Origin: Alkalibacterium indicireducens
GTDB taxonomy: Bacteria; Bacillota; Bacilli; Lactobacillales; Carnobacteriaceae_A
Direction: 5' to 3'
Assembly (NCBI RefSeq): GCF_039522005.1
Contig: NZ_BAAADA010000016.1
Location: forward strand, 1 to 10,450
DNA: 10,450 nt
The notes under the pieces were generated by a model that worked only from the letters and a program-made list of their open reading frames with translations, made no database searches and was not told the DNA's origin. This document shows, in pieces, positions 1 through 6,255 of this stretch. The translations under genes were made by a program, and so were the position numbers. Position 1 is the first letter of the stretch; each line of letters starts with the position of its first letter.

Positions 1-114
1 AATTGCCTCATTTTCTTAAATAAAACTGCCGGAATAAAGTGACATTTACTGGCTGGATTATTTTGCTTTTCTACAGATAGACAGCTGGACAGACGAATCA
101 AAGCAATCAGAGAG
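1..114. other. Unexplained sequence upstream of truncated trpE
   Basis: No N-terminal TrpE coding sequence is visible here. On the + strand all three frames contain stops: TGA at 40-42 in the trpE frame, TAA at 17-19 and 35-37 in the second, and stops near 21 and 60 in the third. I see no tryptophan leader peptide, T-box specifier, TRAP-type triplet repeats or convincing promoter. TrpE-like residues resume around 75, so a junction probably lies between about 43 and 78. It could be a mobile-element boundary, a recombination point or an assembly join. The source of the left part is not recognised. Confidence 0.5.
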
Positions 115-978
115 ATGATTAATAATCCATCAGAAGAACAGACGGAAGAGCTGTCACCTCTTACGTTCACTGCTTCGGTCGATAAGGACGAATTTATGAG
201 ACGCGTGGTGAAAGCCAAGCAGTATATCGTAGATGGAGATATTTTTCAGGTAGTCCTTTCTCAGCGCATGCAGGCTGAATTTGATGTGGATGCCTTCACC
301 TTCTACCGGAAACTGAGAGTGGCTAATCCCTCACCTTATATGTTCTACGTGGATTTCGACCAGTACACTGTGCTGGGTGCTTCACCGGAAAGTCTGATCA
401 AAGTGACGGGCAGACAGATCGTGACGAATCCAATCGCAGGGACTCGGCCGAGAGGGAAAACAGAAGAGGAAGATCAGGCGTACGCAGCTGATCTGCTGTC
501 TGATGAAAAAGAACAGGCCGAACACAAGATGCTGGTAGATCTGAGCCGGAACGATCTGGGGCGTGTGTCAGAAATCGGATCGATCTCTCTAGATACATTC
601 ATGACGGTCGAACGGTTCCAGCACGTGATGCACATCGTTTCAGAGGTCAGCGGCACACTGGCTGAAGGCCTGAGCGGTCTGGATGCATTGATTACAACAT
701 TGCCGGCAGGGACTGTTTCAGGCGCTCCGAAAATCCGGGCCATGCAGATCGTCAACGAACTGGAAGATTATCAGCGCGGGGTGTATTCGGGATCCGTTGG
801 CTACATCAACGTGAACGGGGATCTGGATCTGGCACTGGCTATCAGGACAATGGTCGTGAAGGATAAAAAAGCATATGTACAGGCAGGAGCCGGGATCGTC
901 TATGATTCCGACCCTGAAAGTGAATATCAGGAAACATTGAATAAAGCAAAATCACTTCTGGAGGTGGGACAAAAATGA
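115..978 (+). CDS. trpE: Anthranilate synthase component I, C-terminal chorismate-binding part only (5'-truncated)
   Basis: This is the catalytic subunit that turns chorismate plus ammonia (from TrpG) into anthranilate, the first committed step of tryptophan synthesis. The 287 residues cover only the chorismate-binding domain. Visible motifs are GDIFQVVLSQR (41-51), PIAGTRPRG (106-114), DEKEQAEHKMLVDLSRND (130-147), the conserved His of FQHVMH (H170), PAGTVSGAPKIRAM (197-210) and QAGAGIV (256-262). Family members are usually about 450-520 residues, so roughly 170-200 N-terminal residues, including most of the tryptophan feedback-binding site, are missing. ATG 115 has no convincing ribosome binding site and is probably an internal methionine. 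The frame stays open back to the stop at 40-42, and TrpE-like helix sequence (TDRQLDRRIKAIREM) begins near 75. The gene overlaps trpG by ATGA. Identity is certain. Whether this is a pseudogene, a frameshift, a rearrangement or an assembly edge is open. Confidence 0.93.
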   Translation: MINNPSEEQTEELSPLTFTASVDKDEFMRRVVKAKQYIVDGDIFQVVLSQRMQAEFDVDAFTFYRKLRVANPSPYMFYVDFDQYTVLGASPESLIKVTGRQIVTNPIAGTRPRGKTEEEDQAYAADLLSDEKEQAEHKMLVDLSRNDLGRVSEIGSISLDTFMTVERFQHVMHIVSEVSGTLAEGLSGLDALITTLPAGTVSGAPKIRAMQIVNELEDYQRGVYSGSVGYINVNGDLDLALAIRTMVVKDKKAYVQAGAGIVYDSDPESEYQETLNKAKSLLEVGQK

Positions 979-1565
979 TTTTACTCATTGATAACTATGA
1001 TTCATTTACCTATAACGTGTATCAGTACATTGGCGAACTTGAAGACGTGATGGTCGTCCGAAATGACGCAGTGACCCTTGAAGACATCCGCAACCTTAAA
1101 CCGAAAGCCATTGTGCTGTCGCCCGGACCGGGGACGCCGGCAGAAGCGGGCATCTGCATCGATCTTATCCGGGAATTCAAGGCTGAGATTCCGATTCTGG
1201 GCATCTGTCTCGGACATCAGGCTATCGGTGAAGCCTTTGGCGGGAGCGTCAGCCATGCAGAAGAGGTCAAACACGGCAAGACCGCACTTATTACTCATAA
1301 TCAGACAGAGCTGTTTGAAGGATTGGGTCAGGAAATCGAAGTGATGCGGTATCACTCGCTGGTCATTTTAAGACACACCATGCCGGATAATCTGGACATA
1401 ACGGCTGAATCGATAGAAGACGGAGAAATCATGGCAGTCAGACACCAGACCTATCCCATCTATGGCGTGCAGTTTCACCCGGAATCCATTGGAACAGCTG
1501 ACGGGAGACAGATAATCAGAAACTTTCTGAATCTGGTCGATGAAAAGGTAGGGAGTGCATCATGA
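975..1565 (+). CDS. trpG: Anthranilate synthase component II, glutamine amidotransferase
   Basis: This class I glutamine amidotransferase subunit hydrolyses glutamine and channels ammonia to TrpE. It has 196 residues, the full family length. The catalytic triad is visible: nucleophile Cys78 in GICLGHQAIGEAFGG, and His168 and Glu170 in GVQFHPESI. The oxyanion-loop motif SPGPGTP lies at 49-55, and the N-terminus IDNYDSFTYN is typical. The start ATG overlaps the trpE stop (ATGA, 975-978) and follows a GGAGG at 960-964. In B. subtilis one shared PabA subunit, encoded outside the trp operon, does this job. Here the gene sits between trpE and trpD, so it is assigned to tryptophan synthesis, although it could also serve folate synthesis if no separate pabA exists. 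It overlaps trpD by four bases at its end. Confidence 0.96.
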   Translation: MILLIDNYDSFTYNVYQYIGELEDVMVVRNDAVTLEDIRNLKPKAIVLSPGPGTPAEAGICIDLIREFKAEIPILGICLGHQAIGEAFGGSVSHAEEVKHGKTALITHNQTELFEGLGQEIEVMRYHSLVILRHTMPDNLDITAESIEDGEIMAVRHQTYPIYGVQFHPESIGTADGRQIIRNFLNLVDEKVGSAS

Positions 1566-2575
1566 AGACGTACATTGAAAAAGTGGCGAGTCAATCGGAC
1601 TTGTCTCTGGAGGAAATGGAAGCCGCCAGTGCACAGCTCTTTGATGAGAATGTAGACGAGCTGCAGAAAGCGGGCTTTCTCATGGCGCTGCGGACTAAAG
1701 GAGAAACGGTAGATGAACTGACAGGACTTGCGAAAGTCATGCAGAAAGTAGCCGTTCAGCTGCCGCGCCAGCTCCCGGATGTCATGGACAACTGCGGAAC
1801 TGGAGGAGACGGGTCACAGAGTTTCAATATCAGTACTACGAGTGCCTTCGTTCTGGCCGGTGCTGGTGTGACAGTCGCCAAACACGGTAACCGCAGCATT
1901 TCCAGCAGAACGGGTAGTGCAGACGTGCTTGAAGTGCTTGGCGTCCATTTATCCGCTTCTCCTGAAGAAATGACGGAGCTGCTTGAGAAAAACCGTATAG
2001 CCTTTCTGTTTGCTCAGCAGGTGCATCCCGCAATGAAAGCCGTCATGCCTGCTCGAAAACGCCTAGGCGTCCCGACGATTTTCAATCTGATCGGTCCTTT
2101 GACGAATCCGGTCGACTTATCTGCACAACTGATTGGAGTCTACAGGGAAGATGCCCTGCACGACGTGGGTCAGGTCCTGAGGCAGCTCGGCAGAAAACGT
2201 GCCGTCGTCGTCCATGGCCACGGAGGCATGGATGAAGCCTCTTTAAGCGGACCGAACAGCTGCGTCCTTGTGACTGAAGACGGACTAGAACCGTTCGACC
2301 TGTCACCGGAAGAATTGGGCCTCAAGCGTGCTCGAAACGAAGACCTGAGAGGCGGAGACGCTGAAGAAAATGCCCGGGTCTTGAGAAACATTCTTGAAGG
2401 GGAAAAAGGGCCTCGAAGAGACGTTGTACTTCTTAATGCCGCATTGGGGTTGATGGCCAGCGGAAAAGCAGCCACCCCGCAGGACGGACTGATTCTGGCA
2501 GAAGAAAGCATCGATTCAGGACGTGCCTTGGCTGCTCTGGACTACCTGATCACTTACGGGAAAGGAGACAGATAG
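1562..2575 (+). CDS. trpD: Anthranilate phosphoribosyltransferase
   Basis: This enzyme joins anthranilate to phosphoribosyl pyrophosphate, giving phosphoribosyl-anthranilate. The 337 residues match the usual length. The N-terminal helical region (1-70) is followed by the PRPP-binding GTGGD motif at 79-83, then KHGNRS (107-112) with the SSRTGSADVLE stretch, and the anthranilate-site region HPAMKAVMPARKRLG with NLIGPLTNP. All are hallmarks of the class IV phosphoribosyltransferase fold. It is a stand-alone enzyme, not fused to TrpG as in some proteobacteria. The start ATG overlaps the trpG stop (ATGA at 1562-1565) and a purine-rich AGGTAGGGAG lies just upstream. The stop TAG at 2573-2575 shares its G with the GTG start of trpC, which suggests re-initiating translation. 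Confidence 0.97.
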   Translation: MKTYIEKVASQSDLSLEEMEAASAQLFDENVDELQKAGFLMALRTKGETVDELTGLAKVMQKVAVQLPRQLPDVMDNCGTGGDGSQSFNISTTSAFVLAGAGVTVAKHGNRSISSRTGSADVLEVLGVHLSASPEEMTELLEKNRIAFLFAQQVHPAMKAVMPARKRLGVPTIFNLIGPLTNPVDLSAQLIGVYREDALHDVGQVLRQLGRKRAVVVHGHGGMDEASLSGPNSCVLVTEDGLEPFDLSPEELGLKRARNEDLRGGDAEENARVLRNILEGEKGPRRDVVLLNAALGLMASGKAATPQDGLILAEESIDSGRALAALDYLITYGKGDR

Positions 2576-3387
2576 TGACTATTCTGGACACGATACTCGA
2601 AGAAAAGAAAAATGAAGTCAACCGGCTGAAAAAGCTGGACCCAACCCATTTTCCGGAAAGAAATCGGGTGCTGCATTCATTTTACAAGACCTGCAGAACG
2701 GCTGAAAAGGTTCAAGTTATTGCCGAGTTCAAACGCTCTTCCCCGTCAAAGGGAGAAATCAATCACCAGCTCGATCCCAGAACTCAGGCGATCGCCTACA
2801 GAGATGCGGGAGCCGCAATGCTGTCGGTTCTGACAGACCAGACATTCTTCAAAGGAAGCATGCAGGATCTACTGGAGATCAGTGAGACGGTTTCTCTGCC
2901 GGTTCTAAACAAGGATTTCATTATCGACCCCATTCAGATCGACCAGGCGTATGCCTACGGGGCTGATCTTATCCTGCTGATCGTTGCAGCACTCACAGAT
3001 GACAAGCTCAAAGAGCTGCATTATTATGCCGAAAGCTTAGGTATGGAAGTACTGGTTGAAGTGCATAATGAAGACGAGCTGAAACGAGCACGTCCACTGA
3101 GTCCCAAACTGATTGGCGTAAACAACAGAAACTTGAAGACATTTGACGTAAACCTTGAAACAACTGAGCGACTGGCGCAATTAATCGATACGGAAAAAGT
3201 AGTTCTAGTCAGCGAGAGCGGCATGCTCACGAGAGAAGACGTCAGACGAGTGGAGATAGCCGGGGCGCGAGCGGTATTGGTAGGGGAAACGCTGATGAAG
3301 TCTGATAATGTAGCCGACATAATCAGACCCTTCTCTATTAAAAGAGGTGAGCGTGATGCTGGTCAAAATTTGTGGCATCCGAACTGA
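2575..3387 (+). CDS. trpC: Indole-3-glycerol phosphate synthase
   Basis: This enzyme closes the indole ring: carboxyphenylamino-deoxyribulose phosphate becomes indole-3-glycerol phosphate. It is a 270-residue (beta/alpha)8 barrel with the expected active-site residues: Glu51 and Lys53 in EFKRSSPSKG, Lys113 in NKDF, Glu162 in VEVHNE, Asn183 in GVNNRN, and Glu214/Ser215 in VSESG. The start is GTG 2575, chosen because AAAGGAGA at 2561-2568 sits six bases upstream and the codon shares one base with the trpD stop (TAGTG). It is monofunctional, as in most Gram-positives, and not fused to TrpF as in E. coli. However, its 3' end overlaps the start of trpF by about 32 bases in another frame. Confidence 0.96.
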   Translation: MTILDTILEEKKNEVNRLKKLDPTHFPERNRVLHSFYKTCRTAEKVQVIAEFKRSSPSKGEINHQLDPRTQAIAYRDAGAAMLSVLTDQTFFKGSMQDLLEISETVSLPVLNKDFIIDPIQIDQAYAYGADLILLIVAALTDDKLKELHYYAESLGMEVLVEVHNEDELKRARPLSPKLIGVNNRNLKTFDVNLETTERLAQLIDTEKVVLVSESGMLTREDVRRVEIAGARAVLVGETLMKSDNVADIIRPFSIKRGERDAGQNLWHPN

Positions 3388-3967
3388 AGAAGCGGCACAT
3401 GCTGCAGTGGAATCGGGCGCTGATATGATCGGACTGGTCTTTGCAGAAAGCAGGCGGAAGGTCACACTGGAACAAGCATCACGCGTGTTGAAAGTTGTAG
3501 AAGGCAGGTCGATTAAAACTGCAGGGGTATTCAGAAATCAGTCTGTCGAAGCGGTCAATCAGATCTGCCGGACGCTCGGTCTGGACTATGCCCAGCTTCA
3601 CGGAGATGAAAGCTCGGACTACTGTAGGCAAATCAATGGCAAAATCATTAAAGCCCTGTCCATATCTTCACTCGGTGAGGCTTCCGATTTTCAGGACTGT
3701 TCAGACTTTTTATTGATAGACAGCCCAGAACCTGGGAGCGGAGAAGCGTTTGACTGGAACCGACTCAAAGACACCAGTTTAAGTTTACCGTATATCCTGG
3801 CGGGTGGACTGACGCCTGAAAATGTCGGTCCGGCGATCGAAGCCGTGTCGCCCCAGGGGGTAGATGTATCAAGCGGCGTGGAAACAGACGGCACAAAAGA
3901 TACTAAGAAAATAAGACGATTTATCAGAAAAGCAAGACACAGCAGTAATAGAGAGGAAGAGAGATGA
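3356..3967 (+). CDS. trpF: Phosphoribosylanthranilate isomerase
   Basis: This enzyme catalyses the Amadori rearrangement of phosphoribosyl-anthranilate to the ribulose form used by TrpC. It is a 203-residue TIM barrel. The catalytic base Cys6 lies in KICGI and the general acid is Asp122 in LLIDSPEPGSG. The phosphate-binding end is GGLTPENV and VDVSSGVE. I prefer ATG 3356 because AGAGGTGA at 3343-3350 is five bases upstream and family members begin directly with MxVKICGI. An in-frame GTG at 3347 lies inside that ribosome binding site, and a second GTG at 3353 is too close to it. The gene therefore begins inside the last 32 bases of trpC in another frame. It ends in an ATGA overlap with trpB. 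Confidence 0.95.
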   Translation: MLVKICGIRTEEAAHAAVESGADMIGLVFAESRRKVTLEQASRVLKVVEGRSIKTAGVFRNQSVEAVNQICRTLGLDYAQLHGDESSDYCRQINGKIIKALSISSLGEASDFQDCSDFLLIDSPEPGSGEAFDWNRLKDTSLSLPYILAGGLTPENVGPAIEAVSPQGVDVSSGVETDGTKDTKKIRRFIRKARHSSNREEER

Positions 3968-5181
3968 CCATGGCACAAAATATGACAGAAACAGCCCATA
4001 AAAAAGGACATTTCGGACAATTCGGCGGTCAGTTCGTCCCGGAATCATTGATGCCGGCTGTCCTTGAACTGGAACAAGTCTATGAAGAAGCTAAAAACGA
4101 TCCGGCCTTTATTGACGAGATGGAAGACTATCTGACCAACTATGTAGGAAGGCAGACACCATTGACCTATGCAGCTCAGCTGACAAAAGAACTAGGTGGG
4201 CCACAAATCTATCTGAAAAGAGAAGATTTGAATCATACCGGGGCTCACAAAATCAATAATGCCCTGGGACAGGCGCTTCTGACAAAACGGATGGGTAAAA
4301 AGAAAGTCGTGGCAGAAACAGGAGCCGGTCAGCATGGCGTAGCGACTGCTACAGTGTGTGCGCTTTTAGGTCTGGACTGCATCGTCTTCATGGGCAAGGA
4401 AGATATTCGCCGTCAGGAACTGAATGTCTTCAGAATGGAACTGCTCGGTGCTGAAGTAGTCAGTGTCGACCAAGGCGAAGGCACATTGAAAGATGCGGTC
4501 AATGAGGCTCTGAGATACTGGGTAGCTCATGTAGACGACACCCACTACATCATTGGATCAGTTGTCGGCCCGCAGCCCTTTCCAGCCATGGTCCGCGATT
4601 TCCAGAGTGTGATCGGTAAAGAAACAAAGGACCAGATCAAAGCGGTCACCGGTCGACTTCCTGATGCGATCGTCGCCTGCGTCGGTGGAGGAAGCAACGC
4701 AATGGGAATGTTTGCCCCATTCGTCAACGACTCAGAGGTGAAACTGTTCGGCGCTGAAGCTGCAGGCAAAGGCATCGAAACCGGCAAGCATGCCGCGACG
4801 TTGAGCGCCGGGAAAATCGGAGTCCTGCATGGCATGATGTCCTATCTGCTTCAGGATGAAGCCGGACAGATCACTGAACCCTATTCCATTTCCGCCGGAC
4901 TGGATTACCCTGGCATCGGACCGGAGCACAGCTTCCTGAAGGATACAGAACGCGTAACCTATAAAGGGATAACGGACGATGAGGCTTTAGAAGGGCTCAA
5001 GCTGCTATCTCGCAAGGAAGGAATCATTCCGGCTCTGGAGACGGCGCACGCCATTTACTACGCAAGAGAAATAGCTGAAGGAATGACTGAAGACGAGACA
5101 CTGGTTATCTGCCTGTCCGGAAGAGGAGATAAAGATGTGACGACTGTAAAAGAACGACTAGGAGGAGACAGCCATGGGTAA
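3964..5181 (+). CDS. trpB: Tryptophan synthase beta chain
   Basis: This PLP enzyme condenses indole, delivered through a tunnel from TrpA, with L-serine to make L-tryptophan. The 405 residues are full length for the TrpB1 type that works with TrpA. The PLP Schiff-base lysine is Lys96 in HTGAHKINNA. The catalytic Glu118 lies in AETGAGQHG, and the phosphate loop GGGSNAMG is at 241-248. The N-terminal FGQFGGQFVPE and the C-terminal LSGRGDKD are also conserved. The start ATG 3964 overlaps the trpF stop (ATGA) and has AGAGGA at 3952-3957, six bases upstream. A second ATG at 3970 is possible but would be poorly spaced. The 3' end overlaps trpA by eight bases, fitting coordinated production of the alpha2beta2 complex. 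Confidence 0.98.
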   Translation: MTMAQNMTETAHKKGHFGQFGGQFVPESLMPAVLELEQVYEEAKNDPAFIDEMEDYLTNYVGRQTPLTYAAQLTKELGGPQIYLKREDLNHTGAHKINNALGQALLTKRMGKKKVVAETGAGQHGVATATVCALLGLDCIVFMGKEDIRRQELNVFRMELLGAEVVSVDQGEGTLKDAVNEALRYWVAHVDDTHYIIGSVVGPQPFPAMVRDFQSVIGKETKDQIKAVTGRLPDAIVACVGGGSNAMGMFAPFVNDSEVKLFGAEAAGKGIETGKHAATLSAGKIGVLHGMMSYLLQDEAGQITEPYSISAGLDYPGIGPEHSFLKDTERVTYKGITDDEALEGLKLLSRKEGIIPALETAHAIYYAREIAEGMTEDETLVICLSGRGDKDVTTVKERLGGDSHG

Positions 5182-5950
5182 AGAGAAACTGGAACAGACA
5201 CTTCAGGCCACACTTGATAAAGGAGACAAGCTCTTTGTCCCTTACATCATGGCAGGCGACGGAGGACTGGATGTCCTGACTGACCGTATTGCCTTTCTGG
5301 AAGAAGCGGGAGCAAGTGCGATCGAACTGGGTATTCCTTTTTCCGATCCTGTAGCGGATGGGCCGACCATCCAGGCTGCCGGACTCAGAGCCTTGGAACA
5401 TAAGGTTTCGTTAAAGGATGTGCTCGACCAGCTGAAAACGACTCGAAATAAGAGAGAGATCCCGATCATCCTTATGACCTACGTCAATCCAATCATTAAT
5501 TTCGGAACTGAAGCCTTCGCGGAAGCCTGTATGGAATCAGGTGTTGACGGCCTCATCATTCCTGACTTACCGATGGAAGAAGAGGATCATATTTTTCCTC
5601 ATGTAAAAGAAAAAGGCATTGCCTTGATCCGACTGGCCGCACTGACGAGCCCTGACGACCGGTTAAAAAAGATCGGCGCACGGACGGAAGGCTTTCTCTA
5701 TGCCGTCACAGTCAAAGGAACGACGGGTGCCCAGGCCACATTCAGTGAAGAGGTCGGGCCGTATATTGAAAAACTCAAGACCTTTACATCCAAACCAGTC
5801 CTTGCCGGATTCGGTGTGACGACTCCCGACCATGTCCGTGACCTGAGCCAGTACGGTGATGGAGTCGTCGTCGGCAGTAAAATCGTCTCCGACTTCCACG
5901 ACGGAGTAACCGATACGATCAGGGAACTGATTCAGGCTTCGAAGAGATAG
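5174..5950 (+). CDS. trpA: Tryptophan synthase alpha chain
   Basis: This subunit cleaves indole-3-glycerol phosphate to indole and glyceraldehyde 3-phosphate, and passes indole to TrpB. The 258-residue TIM barrel has both catalytic acids: Glu51 in ELGIPFSDP and Asp62 in PVADGPTIQ. It also has loop 2 (DLPMEEED, 131-138), loop 6 (VKGTTGAQ, 180-187) and the phosphate-binding GFGV at 212-215. Loop 6 reads GTTG where many homologues have GVTG, which is a mild variation. The start follows a strong GGAGGAG at 5161-5166 and lies inside the trpB end (8-base overlap). This is the last gene of the operon, with a terminator hairpin 21 bases downstream of the stop. Confidence 0.97.
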   Translation: MGKEKLEQTLQATLDKGDKLFVPYIMAGDGGLDVLTDRIAFLEEAGASAIELGIPFSDPVADGPTIQAAGLRALEHKVSLKDVLDQLKTTRNKREIPIILMTYVNPIINFGTEAFAEACMESGVDGLIIPDLPMEEEDHIFPHVKEKGIALIRLAALTSPDDRLKKIGARTEGFLYAVTVKGTTGAQATFSEEVGPYIEKLKTFTSKPVLAGFGVTTPDHVRDLSQYGDGVVVGSKIVSDFHDGVTDTIRELIQASKR

Positions 5951-5967
5951 TTATTTTATGAATAATG

Positions 5968-6008
5968 AAATGGACCGTTCTGTTTTTTACGAAGAACGGT
6001 CCGTTTTT
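5968..6008. terminator. Intrinsic terminator of the trp operon
   Basis: A perfect 10-bp stem, GGACCGTTCT (5972-5981) with AGAACGGTCC (5993-6002), has an 11-base loop and is followed by GTTTTTAT. The A-rich bases before the stem (5968-5970) pair with the T-tract, so it may also work in the reverse direction. It ends + strand transcription after trpA. Confidence 0.93.
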
Positions 6009-6026
6009 ATATGAAGATGCAGTAGA

Positions 6027-6244
6027 ATTGAGTAAATGTCTAAGATGTCGACACGCGAATAGACCATATAATGGGTTTATGAGCTGTTGGGAAGCTTTTC
6101 GAGTAGGTCAATGCCTCATATCTCGGGGTTATAAGCTATTGAGTAGCAATCTGGAAGGTCGAATGTCCCATATCTTGGATATATGGGACATTCCCGAGTT
6201 CTTAAATATAAAAAGGAACACCTCATATCTGCGGATATGAGGTG
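6027..6244. repeat. Degenerate ~52-bp tandem repeats with palindromic cores
   Basis: Three units can be aligned by eye, starting near 6027 (ATTGAGTA), 6086 (GTTGGGAAG) and 6138 (ATTGAGTAG). The CATAT core falls at 6065, 6117 and 6169, exactly 52 bases apart each time, and AGCT at 6082 and 6134 keeps the same 52-base step. Other shared words are AGGTC, CATATCT and TTAT(G/A)AGCT. A fourth, weaker core (CCTCATATCT, CATAT at 6224) lies 55 bases further on and forms the stem of the next terminator. The third unit holds a perfect 13-bp inverted repeat, 6161-6173 with 6181-6193. A reading frame crosses the region, but it overlaps the trpA terminator and the period is not a multiple of three, so I treat it as non-coding. 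Function is unknown. Confidence 0.6.
6206..6244 (-). terminator. Intrinsic terminator of the aldehyde dehydrogenase gene
   Basis: A perfect 11-bp stem, CACCTCATATC (6219-6229) with GATATGAGGTG (6234-6244), has a TGCG loop. Read on the - strand it is followed by TTCCTTTTTATATTT. It begins 12 bases after the stop of the - strand gene, which fits a terminator. The stem is also the fourth copy of the repeat core described for this spacer. Confidence 0.8.
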
Positions 6245-6255
6245 AACAGCTTAAC

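Noticed and set aside
1..114. A trp leader, T-box or TRAP-binding region
   Set aside because: No T-box sequence (TGG-N-ACC-type core), Trp codon run or repeated GAG/TAG triplets were seen. The true operon leader should lie upstream of the missing trpE N-terminus.
398..755. Two - strand frames opposite trpE
   Set aside because: They lie antisense to strongly conserved TrpE motifs and have no ribosome binding sites or domain features.
5965..6240. A 91-codon + strand reading frame after trpA
   Set aside because: It overlaps the trpA terminator, has no ribosome binding site, spans the 52-base repeats (period not divisible by three) and ends within the opposite gene's terminator. The peptide shows no recognisable domain.
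6027..6244. A CRISPR array
   Set aside because: The units are degenerate along their entire length and lack identical short repeats separated by unique spacers. No cas gene is present.
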